In this document: piece after piece, positions 31,252-39,690 of the stretch
Layout of the letters: every line of letters starts with the position of its first letter
How positions within the stretch are numbered: position 1 is the first letter of the stretch
NCBI RefSeq assembly: GCF_003182255.1
Contig: NZ_QGTQ01000031.1
Span: 1-64,000 of the forward strand
Source: Paenibacillus cellulosilyticus
Lineage (GTDB): Bacteria > Bacillota > Bacilli > Paenibacillales > Paenibacillaceae
DNA length: 64,000 bases
Direction of reading: 5' to 3'
Notes under the pieces: model-generated
The model's input: only the letters and a program-made list of their open reading frames with translations
What the model was told of the DNA's origin: nothing
Database searches by the model: none
Position numbers and translations under genes: made by a program

Positions 31252-33862
31252 CATTGCCGGCAGCCTGCAGGTGACCGTCAACGAGAAGGACAACCCTTTT
31301 GAATTACCGATCTCATCCTTATTTCATATGGCAGCACGCAACAACCCGAAACGGTCGTTTCTGTTCGTGAGTAAACTGCTTGGCAAGCATATTCCGATCG
31401 ATCCACACACGTCGCTGCTTGCAGGCTATGCGCTTGCTGTACTGTTGTGCCGACATCTGCAGCCAGAACGGTCCGCAGAGTGGGAGCCGCTGCTGCAGCA
31501 AACGATGAAAGGCCTAACTGACCCGGCAGAAGCAGCCAGTGTGTACCGCAAGCTGATTGCGGATCGGCTGCAGGTTTCCGTGCCGCTTAAATTGCTCGGC
31601 TTCGCAGAGACGGCTACTGCGCTTGGACATGCCATGTTCGATGCGTTCGAGTCTGCTGCCACCTATCTGCACACAACGCGCGAGCTGCTCGCAGACCGAG
31701 AATCGGTGCTGCAGTTCGATGAGGAGCATTCACATGCGGTAGCCCATCGCTGTTATGCGGAGCGGAGCGATTACTGGGCTAACGACGAGATCGTTGTGTT
31801 CGTCGATGACGAGATGACGACAGGGAAGACGACGCTCAACCTCATTCGGGACATGCATGCGAAGTTTCCGCGTAAGCGATATGTCGTTGCTTCGCTGCTG
31901 GATTGGCGCAGTGTTGCGGCGGAAGATGCTTTTGCAGCGCTGGAGAGCGAGTTCGGCATAACGATTGAGACAATTTGTCTGTATCGCGGCACGATCGAGG
32001 TAAGCGGTGAAGCGTTCCCGAACGGGGCGCCGCAGGGGCTGCTGAACAGCAGCGCTGCTGACAGCGACGAGATCGGGAATGACAGGACTGGAAGGCCGGA
32101 GTATCGCGTGCACACGCTGGAATCGGTATTTGAGCCGGTCGAGGCGGTATCGCTTGATCTAGCAGGAAGCTCGAATGCTGCTCCTTACATGAAGCAGACA
32201 GGGCGCTTTGGTATTGCGGCAGAAGAGCGCGGGCATGCCGAAGCAGCGATCCAGCGCGCAGCCGCGCAGCTGGAGAAGCTGCGGACTGACAGTGGCGGTG
32301 GCGGTGGCGGTGGCGGTGGGAAGACGCTTGTCATCGGCACAGGGGAATTCATGTACGTGCCCATGCAGATGGCTGCAGCGCTTAAGGGCAGCGTCTACTA
32401 TCAGTCGTCGACGCGCAGCCCGATTCATCCGGTGGACAGAGCGGATTACGCAGTGAAGGACGGCGTAACGTTCGCATCGCCAGACGACGAAGGGGTCCGG
32501 CATTTTTTGTACAATCTTGGCGCCCACACGTATGATGACGTCTTCGTTGTATTGGAGCGGGTTACACCAATGGAGCGGCTGGAGCCGATGCTGGAGGCGC
32601 TTAAATATATTGACTGCAAGACGATTCATGTCGTGTGCTGCACAGGGGAACCGGAGTTAGGCGAGAGGCCGGCGTCCAAGCAGAAGAAGCCTGATCAGCG
32701 AGCAGCATCTCGTGACCCTCGTGTGGCGAAGCTGTTCGAACGCACGATGAAGCCGCCTGTACCGCTCGGCAGCTATGATGCAGCGGACGTCACGTTTCTG
32801 CTGAAGGACCTGCGTGATGCGAAGCTGGAGGTGCCAACCGAAGATCGGGAAGAGGCGATTCAGTCGGGCGTCCACTATTCGGAGATGCTGCCGAAGGAAT
32901 ATGAGCCGTCAGAGCGATATCTAGAGCTGTATCGTAAGACGCTGGATGAATCGGCAGCGCTAGTAGCAGGAGGCATTGCAGCGGTTGCGGAGCTTATTGT
33001 CCGCAAGCGCGGGCTGAACTGCGTGCTCGTGTCGCTGGCAAGAGCGGGAACACCGGTCGGCGTTCTAATCAAGCGATATATCGAGCAGCGCTATGGCGTA
33101 TCGCTTCCGCACTACAGCATCTCGATTATTCGTGGCAAGGGTATCGACGAGAATGCGCTTCTTTATATTTTGCAGCAGCATGGGGTAGAGGCTTCGATTC
33201 AGTTCGTTGATGGCTGGACGGGCAAAGGGGCGATCCGCCGCACACTGATGGAGGCGTGCCGCCAATTCGAGGACAAGTATGGCGTTCGATTAAGTGATGA
33301 TCTCGCTGTATTAGCCGACCCTGGACGATGCTCGGAGACGTTCGGAACACGGGAAGATTATCTCGTCCCTAGCGCGTGCTTGAATGCTACCGTTTCGGGC
33401 CTCATGAGTCGAACGGTGCTGAAGCCGGGGCTGATCGGTTCAGACGATTACCACGGTTCCAAGTTTTATGAGCAGTGGTTGTCCATCGATGAATCGAAGC
33501 GGTTCGTCGATCGCATTGCTGCGCATTTCGAGGCCATCGCGCAGACGGCGGTTGGTTGCGCGGACGGACATGCGCAGGCGGAATCGCCGGAAGCAACTTG
33601 GCAGGGACTCGCGGACATTCAAGCGGTGCAGCAGGCGTTTGGTATTGAAGATATTAATCTAATCAAGCCTGGCGTCGGCGAGACATGCCGCGTGCTGCTG
33701 CGCCGCGTACCATGGAAGATTCTCGTCAATCGTATGGACAATCCTCATCTGGGACCCATCCTGATGCTCGCCGAGGAGCGGGGCGTTCCGGTTGAAGTAT
33801 TCCCAGGACTCGCTTATTCTTGCTGCGGTATCATCAAGCCGCTGAAGGGGGAGTCGGCATGA
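31196..33862 (+). CDS. Fused PRTase_2-TRSP and StiP/PRTase_1-PELOTA protein
   Basis: An 888-residue fusion. The N-terminal half is a phosphoribosyltransferase with the PRPP loop VFVDDEMTTGKTT (about residue 205), then a TRSP-type domain with its STRSP motif (about 405). The C-terminal half, from about 520, matches the StiP/PRTase_1 family: VSLARAGTPVG, a second PRPP-like loop FVDGWTGKGA, and a PELOTA-like end (IKPGVGETCRVLLRRVP, LGPILMLAEERGVPVE). To my knowledge these halves are usually separate adjacent genes in Ter loci. A run of nine glycines (367-375) comes from a GGCGGT microsatellite. The ATG at 31196 has GGGGTG upstream and lies inside the previous gene. Confidence 0.85.
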   Translation: MMSNATQPYSGSKATHVYNIAGSLQVTVNEKDNPFELPISSLFHMAARNNPKRSFLFVSKLLGKHIPIDPHTSLLAGYALAVLLCRHLQPERSAEWEPLLQQTMKGLTDPAEAASVYRKLIADRLQVSVPLKLLGFAETATALGHAMFDAFESAATYLHTTRELLADRESVLQFDEEHSHAVAHRCYAERSDYWANDEIVVFVDDEMTTGKTTLNLIRDMHAKFPRKRYVVASLLDWRSVAAEDAFAALESEFGITIETICLYRGTIEVSGEAFPNGAPQGLLNSSAADSDEIGNDRTGRPEYRVHTLESVFEPVEAVSLDLAGSSNAAPYMKQTGRFGIAAEERGHAEAAIQRAAAQLEKLRTDSGGGGGGGGGKTLVIGTGEFMYVPMQMAAALKGSVYYQSSTRSPIHPVDRADYAVKDGVTFASPDDEGVRHFLYNLGAHTYDDVFVVLERVTPMERLEPMLEALKYIDCKTIHVVCCTGEPELGERPASKQKKPDQRAASRDPRVAKLFERTMKPPVPLGSYDAADVTFLLKDLRDAKLEVPTEDREEAIQSGVHYSEMLPKEYEPSERYLELYRKTLDESAALVAGGIAAVAELIVRKRGLNCVLVSLARAGTPVGVLIKRYIEQRYGVSLPHYSISIIRGKGIDENALLYILQQHGVEASIQFVDGWTGKGAIRRTLMEACRQFEDKYGVRLSDDLAVLADPGRCSETFGTREDYLVPSACLNATVSGLMSRTVLKPGLIGSDDYHGSKFYEQWLSIDESKRFVDRIAAHFEAIAQTAVGCADGHAQAESPEATWQGLADIQAVQQAFGIEDINLIKPGVGETCRVLLRRVPWKILVNRMDNPHLGPILMLAEERGVPVEVFPGLAYSCCGIIKPLKGESA
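32294..32320 (+). repeat. Coding (GGCGGT) microsatellite giving nine glycines
   Basis: Four copies of GGCGGT plus GGG encode Gly367-Gly375 between the PRTase_2 part and the TRSP part. Unit length is six, so copy changes stay in frame and only alter linker length. Confidence 0.85.
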
Positions 33863-34698
33863 TCTATGCAAGCGATTTGGATCAGACGCTTATTTTCTCC
33901 CGTCGGTCGATGATTGTATCGGAGGATGAACCCGGTATCCGCATTGTCGAGTGGATTGATGGCAAGTCGCAGTCCTTCATGTCGGAGGCATCCATTGCGA
34001 CGTTGAAGTCATTGAATGAACGGCTTGTCTTTGTTCCTGTAACGACGAGGACGTTGGCGCAGTATCGGAGAATTGAAGTATTTCAGCGGGACATCGTCCC
34101 CGCTTATGCGATTACGAGCAATGGCGGCCGTATTCTGATCAGAGGCGAAGAAGATGCGCATTGGCAGAAGCTTGTGCAGGACCGGCTGAAGCGAGCTGCA
34201 TGCTCTTCAGACGAAGCACGGGCGTTGTTTGCACCGATCGTCCAGCCGGAGTGGGTAAGAGAAGAGCGGCTCTGTGACGAGCTGTTTTATGTGTACATGG
34301 TTGATCGGGACAAGCTGCCGTTGGAGGCGGTGCAGGAGCGCGCGGAGCTGCTTGCTGAGCGTGGTTGGGAAGTATCGGTGCAAGGCCGGAAGGTATACAT
34401 CGTACCCTCTGTTGTGAACAAGCGGGATGCCGTCGCTTACATCAGGCAGCGTCATCCTGAAGCGCCGCTTATCTCGTCAGGCGATTCGCTGCTGGATCGC
34501 AGTCTATTGGAAGCGGCAGATGAGGCAATTGCACCGGCTCATGGCGAGCTTTATCGAATTTATCAAACAACCGGACAGCAGGGACGTTGGGTGTTCACGC
34601 GGCGGTCGGGCTTATTTGCAGGGGAAGAGATTACGGATTTCGTACAAGAGAAGTTCGATTCGTCAGAACAATGGACATGGGGGGAACGTTCGTCATGA
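33859..34698 (+). CDS. HAD-superfamily phosphatase of the Ter module
   Basis: A 279-residue HAD hydrolase with motif I SDLDQTLIFS at the very N-terminus, motif II VTTRT near 67 and motif IV SGDSLLDRSLL near 213. The cap and length fit the Cof/sucrose-phosphatase-like subgroup. It would dephosphorylate the ribosyl-phosphate product of the module, an inference from gene context. The start overlaps the preceding stop as ATGA, and its own stop overlaps the ATP-grasp ATG in the same way. Confidence 0.85.
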   Translation: MIYASDLDQTLIFSRRSMIVSEDEPGIRIVEWIDGKSQSFMSEASIATLKSLNERLVFVPVTTRTLAQYRRIEVFQRDIVPAYAITSNGGRILIRGEEDAHWQKLVQDRLKRAACSSDEARALFAPIVQPEWVREERLCDELFYVYMVDRDKLPLEAVQERAELLAERGWEVSVQGRKVYIVPSVVNKRDAVAYIRQRHPEAPLISSGDSLLDRSLLEAADEAIAPAHGELYRIYQTTGQQGRWVFTRRSGLFAGEEITDFVQEKFDSSEQWTWGERSS

Positions 34699-35770
34699 AG
34701 AGCAAGAAGGAGTATCGCGTCTATTTTAACCGCTGGTTTTCCGTTGCCTATCATTATATGAACAGCATTCGCAATAATGAGGACGGTCTTCCGTTCAAGC
34801 TGTACGGCACGCATCCTGACCCTCGCCATATGGCGCTGCAAGCAGCTGATTATGCGACGACGGAGCCTGTCCTTGATTCGCTCGATTATGTGCATTGGCT
34901 GGTCGACTTCTGTAAGGAGCACGAGATTGATGTGTTCATCCCGCGTCTGCGCATGCTCGATATCGCTCGCAATATCGAGTTGTTCGACGCCATCGGCACG
35001 AAGGTGACGGTCTGCCGCGACGTTGAATTGCTCGAGAAGCTGACGATAAGTTCTACGAGGAAGTGCGCGAGAGCGGCATTATGGAGGTGCCGGCGTACGA
35101 GGTCGTAACGGATGCGGAAGGGTTCAAGCGAGCCTATGAGCGACTGATCGCTGAAGGCCATCGCGTCTGCTTCAAACCGACGGACTCGGAGGGCGGACTT
35201 GGGTTCCGCATGATTAACGATAAGCGGGACGCGCTGCGTGACTTGTTCGGCTATGTGACGAATGAGCTGACGTTCGAGGAAGCTTATTCGATTTTGTCGC
35301 GGACAGAGAGCTTCCAATCGCTTATGGTCATGGAACTGTTGGAAGGCCCGGAATACAGCATCGACTGCATTGCGGATGGGGAAGGCAATCTTCATGCCGC
35401 GATTCCACGCCGCAAGGCGGATGGCCGCCTGCGTGTTCTGGAAAATAACGAAGAGCTGATTGCGATCGCGCAGCGTGTTGCTGCAGCTTATCGGATTCCT
35501 TATAACTTTAATATTCAGATGCGATATTCGAACGGTGTGCCGAAGCTGCTAGAAATTAATCCACGTATGTCCGGCGGCCTTCATGCAACATGTCTAACGG
35601 GTATCAACTTCCCGTATTTGGGCGTTAAAGCAGCGCTTGGACAGCCCATTGGCGACCTTAAACCGGAATACGACATGATGACGAGCCATATTGAGCTTGC
35701 TATGCGGATGGCAACATTCGAGGCGGATAATCGGCGCGAGGAAGCTCTCGCGGGTGACCGGTCACATTGA
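34695..35770 (+). pseudogene. ATP-grasp enzyme gene, frameshifted as sequenced
   Basis: Two abutting frames together encode one ATP-grasp protein of about 358 residues. The first (from ATG 34695) reads normally to ...CRDVELLEKL at 35042, then fails. The second resumes with (D)DKFYEEVRESGIMEVP and ends with LLEINPRMSGGLHATCLTGINFP, the ATP-grasp metal site. Inserting one G between 35042 and 35043 (CTG-GAC-GAT-AAG) restores an uninterrupted protein, so a single-base deletion or base-call error is the simplest explanation. ATP-grasp enzymes form amide or similar bonds using ATP. Here it should complete the Ter module product. If the deletion is real, the pathway may be inactive or end at an earlier intermediate. 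Confidence 0.85.
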
Positions 35771-35841
35771 CAGCGCTTGTGACGGTTCCTACAATAAGGG
35801 AAGAGACTACGTGTCCAGTCCAGTAGTGGAGGGAATCGTCC

Positions 35842-36552
35842 GTGAATAAAAATACGATGATCGGCGCTGCAGTCGGCTATGTCGCTGCTGTTATAACCAG
35901 TTTTGCACTGCCAGAGATGCTGTCGCTTATTCTGCCCGCTGGGGGTGCTATCGTCGGCAGCATGATTCCATCGCGTCCGAATGGGAATCGACCGCCAGGT
36001 GACCAGCCTTATGGCGCACCGCCTGTGCAGTCGCCGCAGTCAAGTCCAGTGCAAGTGCCGCAATCTGCGGCGCAGGCGCAAGCAACGATATCGGCAGCAG
36101 CCGGCCAGACGGCACAGCGTCCGCAATCGCAGGTACAGACACCATCCATTCCGGAAGGTTTTGAATCGGTCGTCGAGTATTTGCAGGTGCTTGAGGATAT
36201 GATTATTTCCGAGGGCCAGAAGAACAATCTCGACAGTGAGATCGTCGACAAGTCACTTGCTCTGTTCGCACGGATTCAGCGAATTATTCCGCTGCTGAAT
36301 GAGCTTGGCAACAGCAACATTAATCATACGGTCCGCAGACTCGTGCTGAAGGATCTCAACGGTGTTATCAATCCATTCCTGCGTTTGAGCGGCGAGATGA
36401 AGAGCCAGAACCGGCGCATGCTGCTCAACGGCTTGCGAGACGTAAACTCGAAGATTTCCGATATCGTCTCGACAGTCGAACATAAGGATTTGCTTGAGCT
36501 TCAGACGAAGGCCGAGCTCATTCACCAACGCTACAAGCAATCGGAGCTATAA
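35842..36552 (+). CDS. Membrane-anchored helical protein next to TelA (XpaC-like position)
   Basis: A 236-residue protein starting with GTG and GGAGGG upstream. Residues 4-38 form one or two membrane segments. Residues 42-105 are a Pro/Gln/Ala-rich linker. Residues 110-236 are predicted helical (VVEYLQVLEDMIISEG, LALFARIQRIIPLLNEL). The place before telA equals that of xpaC before yaaN in Bacillus, and the helical part looks related, but the similarity is weak by eye. It probably works with TelA at the membrane. Confidence 0.7.
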   Translation: MNKNTMIGAAVGYVAAVITSFALPEMLSLILPAGGAIVGSMIPSRPNGNRPPGDQPYGAPPVQSPQSSPVQVPQSAAQAQATISAAAGQTAQRPQSQVQTPSIPEGFESVVEYLQVLEDMIISEGQKNNLDSEIVDKSLALFARIQRIIPLLNELGNSNINHTVRRLVLKDLNGVINPFLRLSGEMKSQNRRMLLNGLRDVNSKISDIVSTVEHKDLLELQTKAELIHQRYKQSEL

Positions 36553-36642
36553 GCGGACCTAGTAGTGCGTGTTCAAAAAGTTCGGACTTTATGAATAACC
36601 TCTATTTCTAATCACTTTTGTATCGCGAAGGAGGCAATCGGC

Positions 36643-37743
36643 ATGTCTACACAGCTCGTACAGTTGAAGAAAGAAGACGAACAGCAGGTCGTACAGGAAG
36701 CGTCACGCCTGATCGGTCAGGTCGCTCAGACGGACTCGGTGCAGTTGGATTCCTTGATGGACGAGATTGGCAAGCTTGGCATGAAGACGCAGGAGAAGGC
36801 AGGACAAACGCTCAAGCTGCTTGATCGTCCGGTCAATGATTTGATGGGCGGCAGCCGTGCGGAAGTGTCCAACATGATTCTGAAGCTGCGCAATGAGTGC
36901 GAGGGACTGCAGCAAAGCAAGAACGTCGGATTTTTCGGCAAAATCGTTCGCAAGAGCCCGCTGAAAAACTACATTTACAAGTATCAGTCGGTCAAAACGA
37001 ACGTGGACGTCATCATCAACGGCTTGCGCGACGGTAAGGATACGCTCGAAGAAAGCATCGTGAATATGCGTCAATTGAAGCGCTCTTCGCTGGAAGAGAT
37101 CTATTCGCTCCAGACGAAGATCGCATTCGGCGACAAGCTGAAGGAGCTGTTCGAGGCTGAAATTGCGAAGCCGGAGAACGAAGGCCGCAAGGCACAGCTG
37201 GAGCGCGGCTTGCGCAAAGTCGTGACGCGCATTCAGTCGATGACCGAGATGATCATGCTCTACAACCAAGCGATCGCCGCAACCGATATCATTAACGATA
37301 ACAACGACAAGCTGATCGACTCGGTGAACAATGCAATCGATAAGACGTCGAACCTGATTACGGTTTCGGCCATGATCGCACTGGCGCTCAACGACCAAGA
37401 GAAAGTCATTAGCGCGGTTGACGCAACGAACAAGACGATCGAGAATCAATTCCAAGAAAATGCCCGCTTGCTGCGGCAGACGACGGAGCGAACGAATGAC
37501 CTGCTGGCGAAGCCTTCGATGTCGATGGAAGCCGTCAATCGGGCTATCACGGACCTGATGGCGGCGATTGATCTGTCCGAACAGTCGAACCGCCGCATCA
37601 TCGATAGCTGCAACGATTACACGAATAAAATGACGACGATCAACACGCAGCTGGCGAACCGTCTCGGTCATGGCGAAGAGACGAAGACGTTGAACGCGGC
37701 GCAGCAGCCTGACAGCAATAGCGTTAGCTCGTTCTTGAGCTAG
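36643..37743 (+). CDS. telA: TelA-family toxic anion resistance protein
   Basis: A 366-residue, almost wholly helical cytoplasmic protein of the TelA (YaaN/YceH) family: GFFGKIVRKSPLKNYIYKYQSVKTNVDVII near 100, LKRSSLEEIYSLQTKI near 148 and a long coiled-coil from about 215. TelA proteins accompany TerD/TerC and protect against tellurite and some antibiotics by an unknown mechanism. AAGGAGG precedes the ATG. It closes the Ter locus and is followed by a strong terminator. Confidence 0.93.
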   Translation: MSTQLVQLKKEDEQQVVQEASRLIGQVAQTDSVQLDSLMDEIGKLGMKTQEKAGQTLKLLDRPVNDLMGGSRAEVSNMILKLRNECEGLQQSKNVGFFGKIVRKSPLKNYIYKYQSVKTNVDVIINGLRDGKDTLEESIVNMRQLKRSSLEEIYSLQTKIAFGDKLKELFEAEIAKPENEGRKAQLERGLRKVVTRIQSMTEMIMLYNQAIAATDIINDNNDKLIDSVNNAIDKTSNLITVSAMIALALNDQEKVISAVDATNKTIENQFQENARLLRQTTERTNDLLAKPSMSMEAVNRAITDLMAAIDLSEQSNRRIIDSCNDYTNKMTTINTQLANRLGHGEETKTLNAAQQPDSNSVSSFLS

Positions 37744-37773
37744 CTGGGATGAAGTTAGCGTGAATTGAAGAAT

Positions 37774-37812
37774 GGCGGTGCAGGGAGCGATCCTTGCGTC
37801 GCCTTTTTTTTT
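37774..37812 (+). terminator. Terminator after telA
   Basis: A 12-pair stem (GGCGGTGCAGGG with TCCTTGCGTCGCC, including three or four G/U pairs) around a short loop runs into nine T residues. It separates the Ter locus from the methyltransferase cluster. Confidence 0.9.
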
Positions 37813-37977
37813 GTTGTGTCAAACACAACCTCATGATGTTGGATCTTGTCGAGAAATTATTCAGTCCTGACAAATAATAGGCGGAAGGAATAAAACAAAG
37901 AAGATGGAATAAATTGTCTTGTATTAAATTTTATATCCTTATTACAAATTTATTGAAAGCGAAGGAGGAATTTATTG

Positions 37978-39690
37978 ATGTCTACTACCTCTTCGGTCAA
38001 CACCGCGTGCAAAATCACGAACAATGCAGGAAAGCCAGTCGTGGTGTTGGATGCCTACGATTCGTCTACGAATGTCGCCAACAACTCGCCTAAGAAAGGG
38101 TACCAGCAGTCGCTGAAAATCCTTAGCCTTGCCGAAGGTGGACAAGTACTCTCCGATGGGGGCACCGGAACGGTAACGCTGAACGACACGCGCACCGATT
38201 CCGGCGGGAAGACGCAGCCGAATTACCTGTACCAGCTGTTAATCAGCGAGCCAGGTTCATTGTTCCCCGTCATGAATGTCGGCGAGGCGCTTGATTTTGA
38301 TTCCATGGGTTATCCTCCCGTTACGGTCACTGCGGCCGCAGCCAAAAACATGAGTCTCGCCTTCACATTCTGTCAACACCTCATGGCGTATCCAACCACG
38401 GATCTCGCGAAAAATTTCCAGCAGGCATTAACGGATGCGCAAAAAGAGAAAACGGTCGACGATATGATGAAGAAGATCGCCGATTATTTTAACAGCACGA
38501 AAGGCTTTAAAGGGCTTGATTTCCCGAGCTATCTCGCCGTCAGCACCTATCTGAAAGCATTTGCATGGAAGTGGGGGCTTGATGACGACAACAAGCCGGG
38601 ACGCACGTATTGGCTGTATGGCGCACCGGGAGCTGATTCGGTCTCCTCCAGCGACAGCAAAGCAGCCGTCAATTACGGCTCCATTACGTTGTCTCGCCCG
38701 GCTAGTGCATCTGAAACGGCTGATCCGAGCGATCCGAACAGCGGTTATACGATCACCTATTCGCCCGAGTCAGGTGATGACAAGCAGATGACCTTTAGCG
38801 CCATGCAGCTGCTCGATGATGCATCAGTTGATACGCCATCCATCTGCTTGCAGCTAACGTTCGCCCGTCGGAGTCAGTTTACTCAGGATACTCAGGATAC
38901 GGCACTATGGCCAGTGCTGGTCGGCACACTCAACGGCGTCAAGGTTATCGGCGTGAGTCAGAAGCCGGAAGATGCATTCGTCAAATGGCTTAAAAACCTC
39001 GTTCCGAAAAGCTTTAACGATCTCGTGAATTCGTTCTTGAAAATTATGGGCATCTGGATGGCGTACGATTTCCTGAAGACGAAGTTCGCAGGGAAGAAGG
39101 ACAAGCTCCAAGACGACAAAACGAACGAAAACAAAGGTAAGGATCCGAGCGACGATCAGCAGAGCGAGGCGGACCAATCGGCGGACGATATCGGAAGCGA
39201 AGCGCTTGACGATGAACGCAGCGATGCAAGCCGTTTAGACTCGGATGAAATCGACGTTCCGGATCTCGACAACCTGGATGAGGTCGTGGATAACGTGAAT
39301 AATTATGTCGTCGAAACGTTAAGGGAAATAACGGCGGATAATTATAATGCGATGATTGAGGAGTATGAGTTCCAGCTCAAGGAGCTTGCGCAGATCGAGG
39401 TGAATCCGTCACTCGAGGAAGCTATGGGCAAACTCGTGGAGGCCAAGGGAAATTTAGAGGAAGCGATAGATTCGGGCGACTTCAGCTCGGTGAAGGACAG
39501 CCTTGGCGAGGTGAAGACGTCTGTCACGGATGCCATTGGCGATATGGACATATCGGCTGAACTCCAAGAGCAGCTGAAAGAATCGCAGCAAGCGATCGAC
39601 GATTTCCAGGAGACGGCGGACGAGATGGATGATGCCGCTAACGATATTGAGAACGGCGAGGACCCAATCGAGCCTGAGGTGATCGAATGA
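37978..39690 (+). CDS. Large protein of unknown family, paralogue of the next gene
   Basis: A 570-residue protein I do not recognise. The N-terminal 330 residues look beta-rich with a helical insert (CKITNNAGKPVVVLDAYD; later LAFTFCQHLMAYPT, GLDFPSYLAVSTYLKAFAW). An amphipathic helical stretch (residues 350-375) is followed by a highly acidic region (about 385-450) and a coiled-coil-like C-terminus. The same order of motifs occurs in the 607-residue product of the next gene, so the two are diverged paralogues. ATG 37978 (preceded in frame by TTG) follows AAGGAGGAA. It overlaps the next gene as ATGA. No signal peptide is seen. It may be a substrate or partner of the methyltransferase encoded downstream. 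Confidence 0.75.
   Translation: MSTTSSVNTACKITNNAGKPVVVLDAYDSSTNVANNSPKKGYQQSLKILSLAEGGQVLSDGGTGTVTLNDTRTDSGGKTQPNYLYQLLISEPGSLFPVMNVGEALDFDSMGYPPVTVTAAAAKNMSLAFTFCQHLMAYPTTDLAKNFQQALTDAQKEKTVDDMMKKIADYFNSTKGFKGLDFPSYLAVSTYLKAFAWKWGLDDDNKPGRTYWLYGAPGADSVSSSDSKAAVNYGSITLSRPASASETADPSDPNSGYTITYSPESGDDKQMTFSAMQLLDDASVDTPSICLQLTFARRSQFTQDTQDTALWPVLVGTLNGVKVIGVSQKPEDAFVKWLKNLVPKSFNDLVNSFLKIMGIWMAYDFLKTKFAGKKDKLQDDKTNENKGKDPSDDQQSEADQSADDIGSEALDDERSDASRLDSDEIDVPDLDNLDEVVDNVNNYVVETLREITADNYNAMIEEYEFQLKELAQIEVNPSLEEAMGKLVEAKGNLEEAIDSGDFSSVKDSLGEVKTSVTDAIGDMDISAELQEQLKESQQAIDDFQETADEMDDAANDIENGEDPIEPEVIE

Noticed and set aside
37813-37977. Genomic-island boundary or attachment site before the methyltransferase cluster
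   Set aside because: The stretch is AT-rich, but there is no tRNA, integrase or direct repeat, and the GC content of the genes on both sides looks similar.
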